Positions 36,135 through 45,284 are shown, counted from the first letter of the stretch. The stretch is 55,765 nucleotides of DNA from an uncultured Prevotella sp. (GCA_947177775.1 CAMWVS010000015.1:1-55765); one strand, 5' to 3'. The notes: generated by a model not told the origin, from the sequence alone. Program-made: numbers and translations.

Positions 36135-37172
36135 TTACTGTATTCCTTCCTTACGCAGTTTCTCCTGCCACTTCCATGCAGATTTCAACGTGTCTTCAAG
36201 GCTTGTCTCGGCTTTCCATCCGAGAACATTGTTGGCCTTTTCCGGATTTGCCCACACCTTTTCGATGTCTCCTGCGCGGCGCGGCGCAAATGTCCAGTTG
36301 AGCTTCACGCCTGTGGCAGACTCGAAAGCATCAACAATCTCTTTGGTGCTTACGCCCTTTCCTGTTCCGACGTTGAAAACTTCAAGCTTGTCGCTGTCAC
36401 TATCGAGAACGCGCTCCATGGCCTTGACATGAGCCTTCGCCAAATCTACGACGTAGATATAGTCACGTATGCAGGTTCCGTCCGGAGTGTCATAGTCGTT
36501 GCCGAATATCTTCAGCTGCTCACGTATTCCCATGGCTGTCTGGGTTACATAGGGGATGAGGTTCATTGGCACGCCGTTGGGCATTTCGCCGATGATGGCC
36601 GTCGGATGGGAACCAATGGGATTGAAATAGCGGAGAAGTATGGCTTTGATAGGAGCACCGCTGTTGATGTCGTCGCGGATAATCTCTTCGTTGACCTGCT
36701 TCGTGTTGCCGTAGGGGCTTTCCGCCGGCTTGACAGGGGCGTCTTCCGTCACGGGGAGGTTCTCTGGATTGGGCTGTCCATAGACGGTGCAGCTGGATGA
36801 GAAGATGATTCCTTTCACATCATGCTTCGGCATTAGTTCCAGCAGATTGACAAGACTGACAATATTGTTACGATAATACAGAAGCGGTTTCTCAACGCTC
36901 TCGCCCACGGCCTTGCTCGCAGCAAAGTGGATGATGCCATCTATATCCGGATATTTAGTAAAGACTTTGTCCATAGCTTCCAAGTCGCAGCAATCGACTT
37001 CCTCGAAAGCGGGGCGAATACCTGTGATTTTCTCAATTCCATCAACAACGCTTGCTTGAGAATTGGACAGATTGTCCACAATAACGACTTTATAACCGGC
37101 ATTCTGCAATTCTACTGTTGTGTGAGAGCCTATAAAGCCTGTACCACCCGTTACTAAAATAGTATGTTTCAT
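36135..37172 (-). CDS. galE: UDP-glucose 4-epimerase
   Basis: GalE interconverts UDP-glucose and UDP-galactose and supplies galactose for surface glycans. The 345-residue protein has the NAD-binding Rossmann loop TGGTGFIGSHT near residues 8-18, DNLSNS near 31-36, the catalytic SSSCTVYG near 124 and YGNTK near 149-153, with ILLRYFNPIGSHP near 175. The C terminus has TGKGVSTKEI and WKWQEKLRKEG. The start at 37172 is used because the upstream extension of 43 residues overlaps promoter sequence and precedes the Rossmann fold without any family similarity. A -7 box at 37207-37214 fits this start. Confidence 0.96.
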   Translation of the reverse strand: MKHTILVTGGTGFIGSHTTVELQNAGYKVVIVDNLSNSQASVVDGIEKITGIRPAFEEVDCCDLEAMDKVFTKYPDIDGIIHFAASKAVGESVEKPLLYYRNNIVSLVNLLELMPKHDVKGIIFSSSCTVYGQPNPENLPVTEDAPVKPAESPYGNTKQVNEEIIRDDINSGAPIKAILLRYFNPIGSHPTAIIGEMPNGVPMNLIPYVTQTAMGIREQLKIFGNDYDTPDGTCIRDYIYVVDLAKAHVKAMERVLDSDSDKLEVFNVGTGKGVSTKEIVDAFESATGVKLNWTFAPRRAGDIEKVWANPEKANNVLGWKAETSLEDTLKSAWKWQEKLRKEGIQ

Positions 37173-37206
37173 TATGTATATCTTTATGTTAGAATAATTG
37201 ATAATG

Positions 37207-37214
37207 CAAAGATA
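37207..37214 (-). promoter_or_regulatory. -7 promoter box of galE
   Basis: The minus strand reads TATCTTTG followed by CA, giving a leader of about 28 nt. It sits just downstream of the rnf terminator, so galE is probably transcribed separately. Confidence 0.55.
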
Positions 37215-37229
37215 TATAAAAATATGGAA

Positions 37230-37277
37230 ATCAGGAAAATAAAAGAAAGGAAATTCGCTGTTTGCAAATTTCCTTTC
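37230..37277 (-). terminator. Rho-independent terminator of the rnf operon
   Basis: An 11-bp perfect stem (37245-37255 with 37267-37277) with an 11-nt loop lies 26 bp after the rnfA stop. On the minus strand it is followed by a T-rich run, TTTTATTTTCC. Confidence 0.8.
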
Positions 37278-37302
37278 TAAAGTTTTTTGTATTAATGTCA
37301 AA

Positions 37303-37905
37303 TCATTCCAGACCGAACACCTGCTTCAGTCCTCCATCTACACCGGAGAAGCCCATGAAAGCAAGGCTCAGAAGACCGGCCGACACAAGGACAATGGCCA
37401 TGCCACGCATGCCTTTCGGTATGTTCACCATCTCGAGCTGTTCGCGCATGCCGGCAAACACGGTCATGGCAAGTCCGAAACCGATTGCAGTGGAGAAGGC
37501 GTAAACAATGCCCTCTATCAGATTGTAGTCTTTCTGAATCACGAGAATTGCCACACCGAGCACGGCGCAGTTGGTGGTGATAAGTGGAAGGAAGATGCCA
37601 AGTGCCTGATAGAGCGCAGGCGATACCTTTTTCAGCACAATCTCAACCATCTGCACGAGAGAGGCTATCACGAGAATGAATGTGATGGTCTGAAGATACT
37701 GCAACCCAAAAGCATCGAGCACAAACTTCTGTACCAGATAAGTGACAATGGTGGCAAGAGCGAGCACGAACGCCACGGCTGCACTCATTCCGAGAGCAGT
37801 GTCCACCTTCTTAGACACGCCGAGGAACGGGCAAATGCCAAGAAACTGTGACAACACGATGTTGTTCACGAATATTGCCGATATAAATATAAGTATGTAT
37901 TCCAT
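37303..37905 (-). CDS. rnfA: Rnf/Rsx electron transport complex subunit A
   Basis: RnfA is a six-helix integral membrane subunit of the ferredoxin:NAD+ oxidoreductase that pumps Na+ or H+. The 200-residue protein has MEYILIFISAIFVNNIVLSQ at the start, then GICPFLGVSKKVDTALGM, with the cysteine that may bind the membrane [2Fe-2S] cluster. GIFLPLITTNCAVLGVAI near 105 carries a second conserved cysteine. RnfA and RnfE are homologous and form a pair. It is the last gene of the operon, 8 bp after rnfE. Confidence 0.95.
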   Translation of the reverse strand: MEYILIFISAIFVNNIVLSQFLGICPFLGVSKKVDTALGMSAAVAFVLALATIVTYLVQKFVLDAFGLQYLQTITFILVIASLVQMVEIVLKKVSPALYQALGIFLPLITTNCAVLGVAILVIQKDYNLIEGIVYAFSTAIGFGLAMTVFAGMREQLEMVNIPKGMRGMAIVLVSAGLLSLAFMGFSGVDGGLKQVFGLE

Positions 37906-37913
37906 AATTGTGA

Positions 37914-38498
37914 CTAAGCTTTCTTTAATTTGTTAACGATGGCAATAAGAAATCCAAGCGTTATGAACGCGCCGGGAGGCAGAATGAACAACAGGATGTT
38001 GTAAGTCTCTGGCAACAGAACCACTCCAAAAATTGAGCCTGCACCCAAAACCTCACGCACAATACCGAGAAGGGTAAGCGAAAGAGTAAATCCCAAACCT
38101 ATGCCCAAACCGTCGAAAAGGCTCGCCACAGGATTGTTCTTGCAGGCGAAGGCTTCGGCACGGCCGAGTATGACACAGTTTACGACGATAAGCGGTATGA
38201 AAAGTCCAAGCGACTTATTCACCTCGGGCATGTATGCCTTGAGACACATCTGTAGGATTGTCACAAACGATGCGATAACGACAATGAATACCGGTATGCG
38301 CACTTTGTCAGGAGTAATGCTCTTTATCAGCGATATTGCGATGTTGGAGCATATCAGTACAAACATAGTTGCAAGTCCCATTGACATACCGTTTTGGGCA
38401 GATGTGGTAGTGGCCAGCGTAGGACACATACCAAGCAGAAGCACAAACGTTGGGTTCTCCTTTACTATGCCGTTAAGTAATACTTTAATATAGTTCAT
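37914..38498 (-). CDS. rnfE: Rnf/Rsx electron transport complex subunit E
   Basis: The membrane subunit homologous to RnfA. The 194-residue form starts at the ATG giving MNYIKVLLNGIVKENPTFVL; an alternative ATG lies 12 bp upstream. GMCPTLATTTSAQNG near 24 and FIPLIVVNCVILGRAEAFA near 100 carry the paired cysteines typical of the family. Several membrane helices are evident. Together with RnfA it forms the membrane core through which electrons pass. Confidence 0.94.
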   Translation of the reverse strand: MNYIKVLLNGIVKENPTFVLLLGMCPTLATTTSAQNGMSMGLATMFVLICSNIAISLIKSITPDKVRIPVFIVVIASFVTILQMCLKAYMPEVNKSLGLFIPLIVVNCVILGRAEAFACKNNPVASLFDGLGIGLGFTLSLTLLGIVREVLGAGSIFGVVLLPETYNILLFILPPGAFITLGFLIAIVNKLKKA

Positions 38499-38521
38499 AT
38501 TATCTCTCATTCATTAAACGG

Positions 38522-39151
38522 TTAGTTACTCTTTGTCTGCTTTGAGGCACCACTGGCAGCGTCCACGTCCTGAGCAGAATATGCTGCATAGGCCTGATTG
38601 ACAGCTTTGAGGAAAGCACGTGTGGTGATTGTTGAAGCAGTGATGGCATCTACATCACCGCCGTCTTTGTTCACAACAAGCGGCTTTGATACATCCATAC
38701 GGCGTCCTATGATGTTGCCCTTCCCGTCTTTCTGGAACCATTTGTCAGCTTTGGCACCAAGTCCGGGAGTCTCGGCGTGCTGAAGTATGGTATAGCCAAG
38801 AAGATTGCCCTCGCCGTCGAAGCCAACAAGTACCTTGAGGTCGCCGCCGAATCCCATCGTCGTGCTCTCTATGGCTGCACCAAGAAAATTACCTTGGGCG
38901 TCATTCGTCTTGTGCACGATGAATGTATAATCCTTGCCGCCGATATTCTTGGTCAACTCGTCGTTGGCCGTCACCGTGATGTCGTCAACGCCCATCACGC
39001 TCTTGATACCGTTGGCCAAAGCCATCTCATCCTGCTCCTTTATCGGGGCCTCTGTCACATTGTTTACCCATGCAAGCAGGCCGCCGGATACCACCGCCAC
39101 GGCCACAAGCACGATGATCATATTGGTAAGTGATGATTCTAACTTTTTCAT
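38522..39151 (-). CDS. rnfG: Rnf/Rsx electron transport complex subunit G
   Basis: RnfG carries a covalent FMN on a threonine, in a domain outside the cytoplasm. The 209-residue protein has one N-terminal membrane helix (NMIIVLVAVAVVSGGLLAWV, residues 10-29). The flavinylation signature is DAITASTITTRAF near residue 180, matching the [S/T]xxT pattern. It contains VGFDGEGNLLGYTILQHAET near 105-124 and PGLGAKADKWF next to it. The gene overlaps rnfD by 4 bp. The last about 15 residues are polar. Confidence 0.94.
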   Translation of the reverse strand: MKKLESSLTNMIIVLVAVAVVSGGLLAWVNNVTEAPIKEQDEMALANGIKSVMGVDDITVTANDELTKNIGGKDYTFIVHKTNDAQGNFLGAAIESTTMGFGGDLKVLVGFDGEGNLLGYTILQHAETPGLGAKADKWFQKDGKGNIIGRRMDVSKPLVVNKDGGDVDAITASTITTRAFLKAVNQAYAAYSAQDVDAASGASKQTKSN

Positions 39152-40146
39152 TTCTTTACTACCTCCCCGAAACGTTTTGGTTTGACATAAGTATTGATGA
39201 GCGGTGTAAACGCATTCATGATAAGTATGGCAAATGACATTCCCTCAGGATATGCACCCCAATTGCGTATGACGACTGTAAGCAGACCTATGGATACACC
39301 ATAGATAAGCTGGCCGCGGTTATTCATAGGAGAGGTAACATAGTCGGTTGCCATGAAAATGGCACCAAGCATCAGACCACCACTGAATATTACCGTAAAC
39401 GGATCGGCGTATACAGCATCGCACATGTGAAGCAGACCGCTGAGCACAAATACCGTTCCTATGATACTTACTGGAATGTGCCATGTGATTATCTTCTTCC
39501 AAAGCATGAAAGCAAGACCTGCGAGTAGAGCCAATGCACAAACCTCGCCAAGACATCCGGCACCACTTGTTCCGGCATTGCCGAGAAGCAGAGATACTGA
39601 ATCGGGAAGCTGGTTTAGCAAGGATGCATCGCCACTCTTAATGGCATCTTTCATTACGCTCAGAGGAGTGGCGCCGGTAGTGGCGTCGGTATAGGCACCG
39701 AGCTGGCCGGCTACAGGCCATGATGTCATCTGGGCAGGAAAAGATACGAGCAGGAAGCAACGGCCAACAAGAGCAGGATTGAAAAGATTGGCACCAAGGC
39801 CTCCAAATGTCATCTTACCGATACCAATGGCAACAAGAGCACCAATGATGATAATCCATATCGGAAGATTGGACGGCAGATTGAAACCGAGGAGCAGTCC
39901 TGTAAGGATTGCCGACCCGTCTGTTACGGTATTCTGTTCTCTTTTCAAGATAAACTTGGTTATCGCCCACTCAAATACCACGCAGGCAACAACACTCGTT
40001 GCACACACAATGGCAGAACCAATTCCGAAAAACCAAAACGAAACAAGAAGAGCTGGAATAAGAGCAATGATTACTCCATACATATTACGCTCTACACTAT
40101 CTGTTCCGTGTGCGTGCGGTGATAATGAAACTATTAATTTTCCCAT
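39148..40146 (-). CDS. rnfD: Rnf/Rsx electron transport complex subunit D
   Basis: A 332-residue integral membrane subunit with about ten helices, related to NqrB. The covalent FMN attachment threonine is expected in TDATTGATPLSVMK near residue 160. LFNPALVGRCFLLVSFP near 122 and FMATDYVTSPMNNRGQLIYG near 265 are family motifs. The product is part of the Na+/H+-pumping Rnf complex. It lies 8 bp after rnfC and overlaps rnfG by 4 bp. Confidence 0.95.
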   Translation of the reverse strand: MGKLIVSLSPHAHGTDSVERNMYGVIIALIPALLVSFWFFGIGSAIVCATSVVACVVFEWAITKFILKREQNTVTDGSAILTGLLLGFNLPSNLPIWIIIIGALVAIGIGKMTFGGLGANLFNPALVGRCFLLVSFPAQMTSWPVAGQLGAYTDATTGATPLSVMKDAIKSGDASLLNQLPDSVSLLLGNAGTSGAGCLGEVCALALLAGLAFMLWKKIITWHIPVSIIGTVFVLSGLLHMCDAVYADPFTVIFSGGLMLGAIFMATDYVTSPMNNRGQLIYGVSIGLLTVVIRNWGAYPEGMSFAILIMNAFTPLINTYVKPKRFGEVVKK

Positions 40147-40154
40147 GATTGTTT

Positions 40155-41507
40155 TTACTTTTTAGCGTTGCGGGCTCTGATGATGCCCATTACTGTGCTC
40201 TTTCCTAACCTTACATTGTCGAGTATCGGACGATGTGACGGACATGTGAACTGGCATGAGCCGCACTCTATACATGATACGATACCCTCAGCTTCCACCT
40301 TTTCCCAATTGTGCATGGCCGAAGCTGTTGCAAGCAGGAACGGCTCGAGTCCCATAGGACATACGCTGACACACTTGGCACAACGGATGCAAGGCTGAAC
40401 GGGCTTGCGCACGGCTTCATCCTCACTGATGATAGTGACACTGTTTGTTCCTTTGCACACCGGCACCTCAGTAGAAGTCAGTGCCTTACCCATCATCGGA
40501 CCTCCGGCCAATAGCTTGTTGTTTCCTTCCGGCATGCCTCCACAAGCATCGATGAGGTCTTTCATCGGTGTACCCATACGGACGAGGAAGTTTCCCGGAT
40601 TTGCAAGACGCTTGCCTGTTACCGTTGTATAACGCTCGAACAGAGGCTTGCGCTTCATTACGGCCTGATATACGGCAAAGGCCGTACCGACGTTCTGGAC
40701 TATTGCACCTACATTCACAGGGATGGCCGGCGGGGCCGGTACCTGGCGGCGTATAACAGCGTCAACAAGCTGCTTCTCGCCACCCTGCGGATAGCGCTGC
40801 TTCAACGGAACTACCTCAATGCGCGGGTCGCCGGCTGTCTTCTGCGTCAGCAGTTCTATGGCCTGCGGCTTGTTTGTCTCGATACCGATATAACCCTTGT
40901 CTACTTTTGCGGCCTTCATAAGGAGCTCTAGTCCTACAAGGATCTCGTCGGCATGCTCCATCATAAGACGATAGTCTGATGTGATATAAGGCTCACACTC
41001 TACAGCGTTTATTATCACACACTCGGCCTTGGCTGTTGGCGGCGGACAGAGTTTGATGAACGTTGGGAACCCGGCACCACCCATACCGGTGACACCGGCA
41101 ACCTTGATGCGCTCCACAATTTCCTCCGGTGTAAGCTCCGGATGAGCAGTTAATGTCTCCAACTTCTCTGAACGGTCGATACTCTCTTCCCACTCGTCGC
41201 CTTCAACATTGATTATGATTGCAGGGACACGATAGCCTGTGGCATCAATGGCAGTGTCAACCTTGAACACGGTTCCTGATACTGATGAGTAAATCGGAGC
41301 AGACACAAAACCGCCAGCCTCGGCAATCAAAGTTCCAACTTTCACCTTGTCGCCTTTCTTCACAACTGGCTTTGTCGGCGCACCGATGTGCTGCGACAAT
41401 GGGAATATTGCCTGTTTGGGCAAAGCTGCCACTTGTGTGGACATCTCTGCCGTTATTTTGTTTTCTTCCGGGTGTATACCACCTATTCTGAATGTTCTTA
41501 TATTCAT
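40155..41507 (-). CDS. rnfC: Rnf/Rsx electron transport complex subunit C
   Basis: RnfC is the NADH- and FMN-binding peripheral subunit. The 450-residue protein has GVTGMGGAGFPTFIKL near residue 139 (NADH/FMN site as in complex I 51-kDa subunits), INAVECEPYITSDYRLM near 169, and the SLBB region near 330. Two [4Fe-4S] motifs lie at the C terminus: CIRCAKCVSVCP near 375 and CIECGSCQFTCP near 415. The C-terminal extension after them is short compared with the long alanine-rich proteobacterial RnfC. It sits between rnfB and rnfD. Confidence 0.95.
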   Translation of the reverse strand: MNIRTFRIGGIHPEENKITAEMSTQVAALPKQAIFPLSQHIGAPTKPVVKKGDKVKVGTLIAEAGGFVSAPIYSSVSGTVFKVDTAIDATGYRVPAIIINVEGDEWEESIDRSEKLETLTAHPELTPEEIVERIKVAGVTGMGGAGFPTFIKLCPPPTAKAECVIINAVECEPYITSDYRLMMEHADEILVGLELLMKAAKVDKGYIGIETNKPQAIELLTQKTAGDPRIEVVPLKQRYPQGGEKQLVDAVIRRQVPAPPAIPVNVGAIVQNVGTAFAVYQAVMKRKPLFERYTTVTGKRLANPGNFLVRMGTPMKDLIDACGGMPEGNNKLLAGGPMMGKALTSTEVPVCKGTNSVTIISEDEAVRKPVQPCIRCAKCVSVCPMGLEPFLLATASAMHNWEKVEAEGIVSCIECGSCQFTCPSHRPILDNVRLGKSTVMGIIRARNAKK

Positions 41508-41512
41508 AATGC

Positions 41513-42415
41513 TTATGCCTCCGTCTTTACAGGTTCTACATTTGCAGCGTCAGCAGCCTTGGTCTCCTCTGCGGCCGGTTTCGGCTTGGGGGCAGGGAAA
41601 TTCACCGCGATGATGGCGTGGGTAGGACAAACCTTCTCACACTTGCGGCACAAACGGCACTTCTCTGGGTCAATGTATGATATATTTCCAGTTACAGTTA
41701 TTGCTCCGAACGGGCATTCCTTCTCACATTTTCCACAACCGATACAGGCCACCTTACATGCCTTCATGGCCACAGGACCTTTATCCTTGTTCACACAGCT
41801 GACATAAACGCGGCGTCCCTTGGGGCCCTTCTTGCGCAGTTCTATAATCTTACGCGGACAAGCCTTCACGCAAGCGCCGCATGATGTACACTTATCCTCA
41901 TCAACTTCAGGCAGTCCAGTCTCCTCATTGATGGTGATTGCACCGAACTGACAGGCGTTGACGCAGTCGCCACACCCCAAACAGCCGAAACCGCACGCGG
42001 TCTCACCTGCTCCACAGGCGTGCATGGCAGTACAAGTGCGCAGACCTGAATATTCGGCAATCTTCGGACGGTTGGCACACGTTCCGTTACATCTTACTAC
42101 GGCTACCATTGGTTCCGAATTAGCCATGGCCATACCAAGCAAATCCGCAACTTTGCCCATTACCTCCTGGCCTCCCACCGGACAGAAAAGTCCGTCAAGC
42201 GAGCCGGCATCGGCACCCTTTACGAGCGCATCAGCCAATCCACCGCAACCGGGGAAACCACATCCACCGCAATTAGCCTGTGGCAAAAGGGCTGCCACAT
42301 CAGCAATACGCGGATCTTCTTCCACAGCAAATTTCTTAGAGCAGACATACAGCACGACTGCTGCAACAAGTCCGATTGCTCCAAGCACAAATACTGCGAC
42401 CAAAATGAAACTCAT
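41513..42415 (-). CDS. rnfB: Rnf/Rsx electron transport complex subunit B
   Basis: RnfB is the ferredoxin-accepting iron-sulfur subunit. The 300-residue protein starts with a membrane helix (residues 3-24). A [4Fe-4S] motif, NCGGCGFPGCGG plus a later FCPVGG, lies at about 48-85. Then come four ferredoxin-type clusters: CLGCGDCVNACQ near 145, CTSCGACVKACP near 175, CIGCGKCEKECP near 214 and CRLCRKCEKVCP near 244. The C-terminal tail is proline- and lysine-rich, then acidic. This is the longer Bacteroidota/Clostridia form with extra clusters relative to E. coli RsxB. Confidence 0.95.
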   Translation of the reverse strand: MSFILVAVFVLGAIGLVAAVVLYVCSKKFAVEEDPRIADVAALLPQANCGGCGFPGCGGLADALVKGADAGSLDGLFCPVGGQEVMGKVADLLGMAMANSEPMVAVVRCNGTCANRPKIAEYSGLRTCTAMHACGAGETACGFGCLGCGDCVNACQFGAITINEETGLPEVDEDKCTSCGACVKACPRKIIELRKKGPKGRRVYVSCVNKDKGPVAMKACKVACIGCGKCEKECPFGAITVTGNISYIDPEKCRLCRKCEKVCPTHAIIAVNFPAPKPKPAAEETKAADAANVEPVKTEA

Positions 42416-42434
42416 AATTCTTTGTTTGTTTTAG

Positions 42435-42887
42435 TTATACTTTGTTTTGTACTTTCATTCTTTCCATGGAATTACATTCTATCTCGAATGCCATACGGAC
42501 GCGCAACTTCTCACGCGACATCCATACTAATATATAATATGGTATAAGCGCTCCGAGACCGCACAAGCCGGCAAGAGCCTCGTCAGCGGTTATGACGTAG
42601 ACTGCTAAAATAACAGCAACAAGCACAATGAACGGCAACCCGAAACCAATAAGAAGAGCAGAAGCAGCGACACGCGCCGAGGCTGTCACCATAACACTGT
42701 CACCGACTTTCAGGCGTGAAGTGTCTGATACATTATATACATCAACGAGCTTTTCCTTGCTCTCTGATGAATTACAATGTCCGGCTATCTTACATTGGGC
42801 GCATGCCGAAGTCTGGAGTATACGCACTCTCACACTCCCGTCACTAATAGACTCTATAACTCCCGAATGCTTTATTCTGTTACTCAT
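42435..42887 (-). CDS. rseC: RseC/MucC family positive regulator, first gene of the rnf operon
   Basis: A 150-residue membrane protein of the RseC family, often linked to Rnf/SoxR-reducing complexes. Residues 10-60 include VRILQTSACAQCKIAGHC with a cysteine motif of the CxxCx5C type. Two membrane helices follow (about 72-94 and 97-117), then a basic C terminus. In this position it may help assemble or tune the Rnf complex; this is inferred from gene order. I chose MSNRIKHSG as the start; an ATG 12 bp upstream (42899) is equally possible, and a longer TTG frame is unlikely. Confidence 0.88.
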   Translation of the reverse strand: MSNRIKHSGVIESISDGSVRVRILQTSACAQCKIAGHCNSSESKEKLVDVYNVSDTSRLKVGDSVMVTASARVAASALLIGFGLPFIVLVAVILAVYVITADEALAGLCGLGALIPYYILVWMSREKLRVRMAFEIECNSMERMKVQNKV

Positions 42888-43044
42888 GTTTTCAGTCATT
42901 AAGTTCCGCTTCGCTAAACGCAAGAATTCTATTCTGTTTTTCCAAATCAATTATTAAAGCTGATATAATGGGAACCGTTGTTCGTGGCTTTTTGCCATTT
43001 TTCAGTAGCTCTTTCCGCGTTTTGCTAACTCGACTTTACAAATG

Positions 43045-43074
43045 CAAAGATACCACTATCTTCTGAATAAACAA
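43045..43074 (-). promoter_or_regulatory. Promoter of the rseC-rnf operon
   Basis: On the minus strand TTG (43072-43074) and TATCTTTG (43045-43052) are separated by 19 bp. The implied leader is about 140 nt and includes a small TGGC/GCCA hairpin. The promoter is divergent from that at 43114-43146. Confidence 0.65.
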
Positions 43075-43113
43075 TAAAAAAAACAAAATATTTTTCCAAA
43101 ACATTCGTAATCG

Positions 43114-43146
43114 TTTGCGGTTATTCAAAATATTTTTATACTTTTG
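43114..43146 (+). promoter_or_regulatory. Promoter of the acidic hypothetical gene
   Basis: TTTG (43114-43117) and TACTTTTG (43139-43146), 21-bp spacer. Leader length is about 54 nt. Confidence 0.65.
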
Positions 43147-43206
43147 TATCAGAATGATATTATATCATCCTAATCAGCAAAATCGGCAATACTAAAAATA
43201 CATTGT

Positions 43207-43653
43207 ATGAAAGCAACAGAACAGACTTTACAACAAATCAGCAGAACTATCGGTAAAGTGGCGGATAAGTTCCCTTCCACGGAAGAGGCTGTGTTATTGA
43301 CAGACATCCACATGCGTGTCAATCAGGAGACAGGCGAGTTTGTCGCTTTTGACGACGATGATAACGAGATTACACGCTCTGTCATAGAACAATGGATAGG
43401 CAACACGGACAAAGACTTCCGAACTTCAATAGTTTCAGTTATCCGCAAGGGCATTGAACTTCAGAAGGACATCGTTGACAATATGTCGATACTCAAACCC
43501 TATTCTTTCGTTTTGGAGGATGAAGATAAAGAGCCGATTGCCGAGCTTTATGTAGTTGACGATGATACCATTATCATCTATCCCGAACTGATGAGCGGAC
43601 TTGACGAGGAACTGAATGAGTTCCTAAAAGACTTGTTGGGAAAAGATGTATAA
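43207..43653 (+). CDS. Conserved-looking acidic hypothetical protein
   Basis: A 148-residue acidic protein I cannot assign to a family. It has no signal peptide or membrane segment. The middle part alternates charge and has FVAFDDDDNEITRSVIEQWI near residues 46-65. The C-terminal half resembles a small alpha/beta fold (YSFVLEDEDKEPIAELYVVD) and ends in an acidic amphipathic helix (LDEELNEFLKDLLGKDV). Codon use and the promoter at 43114-43146 suggest a real gene. It is a single-gene unit, with a strong hairpin 80 bp downstream and a divergent rnf promoter upstream. No function can be given. Confidence 0.78.
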   Translation: MKATEQTLQQISRTIGKVADKFPSTEEAVLLTDIHMRVNQETGEFVAFDDDDNEITRSVIEQWIGNTDKDFRTSIVSVIRKGIELQKDIVDNMSILKPYSFVLEDEDKEPIAELYVVDDDTIIIYPELMSGLDEELNEFLKDLLGKDV

Positions 43654-43733
43654 TTCTCTTGGAGAGCATTGTATTGGTCACGGAATTTGAATTTAATAAA
43701 AACAATACTCAGAAGCAGAAGTGCAAACAACTC

Positions 43734-43780
43734 GGTGGCTCATATATCATTGCTGTCAGCAGCGTGATATATGAGCCACC
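43734..43780. terminator. Strong bidirectional terminator hairpin
   Basis: A perfect 16-bp stem (43734-43749 with 43765-43780) around a 15-nt loop that itself contains GCTG/CAGC. It separates the plus-strand hypothetical gene from the convergent glycosidase gene. Confidence 0.8.
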
Positions 43781-43796
43781 GGGCTGTTTATATGGT

Positions 43797-45284
43797 TTAC
43801 AATTTTACTTTCACCTTCTTTTCATTACTCTCGTTCTGCAGGCGGTCAAGTGCCGTCACGACATAAACATAATCTGTCTTTCCATTGTTATACGGCAGTT
43901 TATAGAATGTATCGGACGTAATGGCAACAATCTTCGATGGATTTGTGATGTCCGTCTTTTCCTTTTTGTTAAATTGGTAAATGACATAGCGGGTTGCCTC
44001 GTTCTGCCACCCCTGTCCTTTTGGAGCCGTCCAAAAAAGCATATAGCCGTCGCTCGTCCATACAGGCTTCAGTTTCCGTACCTTCTTTGGAGCCTTGTGG
44101 TCAATGAAAGGCATGAGCGGCTGAAGGGCTGGAGTCTTCCAATAGACATTGCGCAACATGGTTCCATAGTTTCCTATGTTGTCTACGGCCGCCTTCGCAT
44201 ACCAAAGCACCGTACCGCCTACATTCGGATATTTGGCATGAAGAGACATCTTAGCCGGCATCTGATGGCTTTCAGGCTTCTTCGTATCGGGGAATTTGAC
44301 CGTACGTTCCACATCCTCACCGATAAACAGAGGTCGTGCCGACGCATTGCGACTCCACCACTCTATCAGAGTTTCATAGTCTGCCGTAGGATGACCAATC
44401 TGCCAGTATATCTGCGGAACGCAATAGTCAACCCAACCGTTGTTCACCCATAGGAGCACATCGGCATAAAGGTCGTCATAGTTCTGCAGGCCACGGGTGT
44501 TGCTTCCATTTGGATCAACGCTCTTATTACGATAGATTCCGAAGGGAGAAACACCAAATTTAACCCATGGCTTGATGGATGCGATAGTATCGTGCATCTG
44601 TTTCATGAACAGATTGACATTATATCTGCGCCAATCGGCTATATTACCGATACCATTGGAACTGTTCCGAAACAGATTCTCATCCGGAATGGTTTCACCT
44701 GCCGCAGGATAAGGATAAAAATAATCGTCTATATGAAGTCCGTCAATGTCATACCGACGGACAATGTCAGCCACCACATTGCATATATATTTGCGGTTCT
44801 CAGCCAATCCCGGGTTCATGATATACTGTCCGTCATAACGGAAAACGCGTTCTGGATGCTTTATGGCGACATGGTTTGTTGCCAGTTCCGTAGTTCCTTT
44901 GGTCTTGGCACGGTAAGGATTTATCCATGCGTGGAGTTCCATGCCACGTTTGTGACACTCATCGACCATCCATTTCAGAGGGTCCCAGTAAGGATACGGG
45001 GCGCGCCCCTGTACTCCTGTAAGAAAACGGCTCCACGGTTCCAACCGGCTTTCATACAAGGCATCACATTCCGGACGGACCTGGAATATGATAGCATTCG
45101 CCCCATCTTTCTGCAACTCGTCAAGCTGATAAACCAAAGTCCGTTGCATGGCGTCAGTAGCCATGCCCTGAAACTGTCCGTTAACACATTGGATCCACGC
45201 GCCACGGAATTCGCGCTTCTGCTGTGCCATGGTCGTAACTGCAACCATAACAACCATTAATAAAGATACATACAGTCGTTTCAT
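43797..45284 (-). CDS. Glycosyl hydrolase-like family 10 protein (GHL10, DUF187)
   Basis: A 495-residue secreted protein with a signal peptide (about residues 1-21, ending MAQQ). The catalytic TIM-barrel part contains EFRGAWIQCVNGQF near 25, ELQKDGANAIIFQVRPECDA near 56, CHKRGMELHAWINPYRAK near 110, DIDGLHIDDYFYPYP near 178, and VNNGWVDYCVPQIYWQIGHP near 281. This matches the GHL10 group, members of which are reported to cleave peptidoglycan glycan strands or other glycans. The C-terminal about 100 residues look like a beta-sandwich (fibronectin III-like). Its start overlaps the HAD phosphatase stop by 4 bp. Confidence 0.88.
   Translation of the reverse strand: MKRLYVSLLMVVMVAVTTMAQQKREFRGAWIQCVNGQFQGMATDAMQRTLVYQLDELQKDGANAIIFQVRPECDALYESRLEPWSRFLTGVQGRAPYPYWDPLKWMVDECHKRGMELHAWINPYRAKTKGTTELATNHVAIKHPERVFRYDGQYIMNPGLAENRKYICNVVADIVRRYDIDGLHIDDYFYPYPAAGETIPDENLFRNSSNGIGNIADWRRYNVNLFMKQMHDTIASIKPWVKFGVSPFGIYRNKSVDPNGSNTRGLQNYDDLYADVLLWVNNGWVDYCVPQIYWQIGHPTADYETLIEWWSRNASARPLFIGEDVERTVKFPDTKKPESHQMPAKMSLHAKYPNVGGTVLWYAKAAVDNIGNYGTMLRNVYWKTPALQPLMPFIDHKAPKKVRKLKPVWTSDGYMLFWTAPKGQGWQNEATRYVIYQFNKKEKTDITNPSKIVAITSDTFYKLPYNNGKTDYVYVVTALDRLQNESNEKKVKVKL

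Noticed and set aside
36429..36800. A 123-codon plus-strand frame opposite galE
   Set aside because: It is antisense to the conserved galE sequence and has no independent support.
37914..38510. A duplicated rnfA gene
   Set aside because: rnfE and rnfA are known homologues in every Rnf operon, so the similarity is expected.
41388..41807. A 139-codon plus-strand frame opposite rnfC and rnfB
   Set aside because: It overlaps the intergenic junction of two well-supported genes and has no recognisable features.
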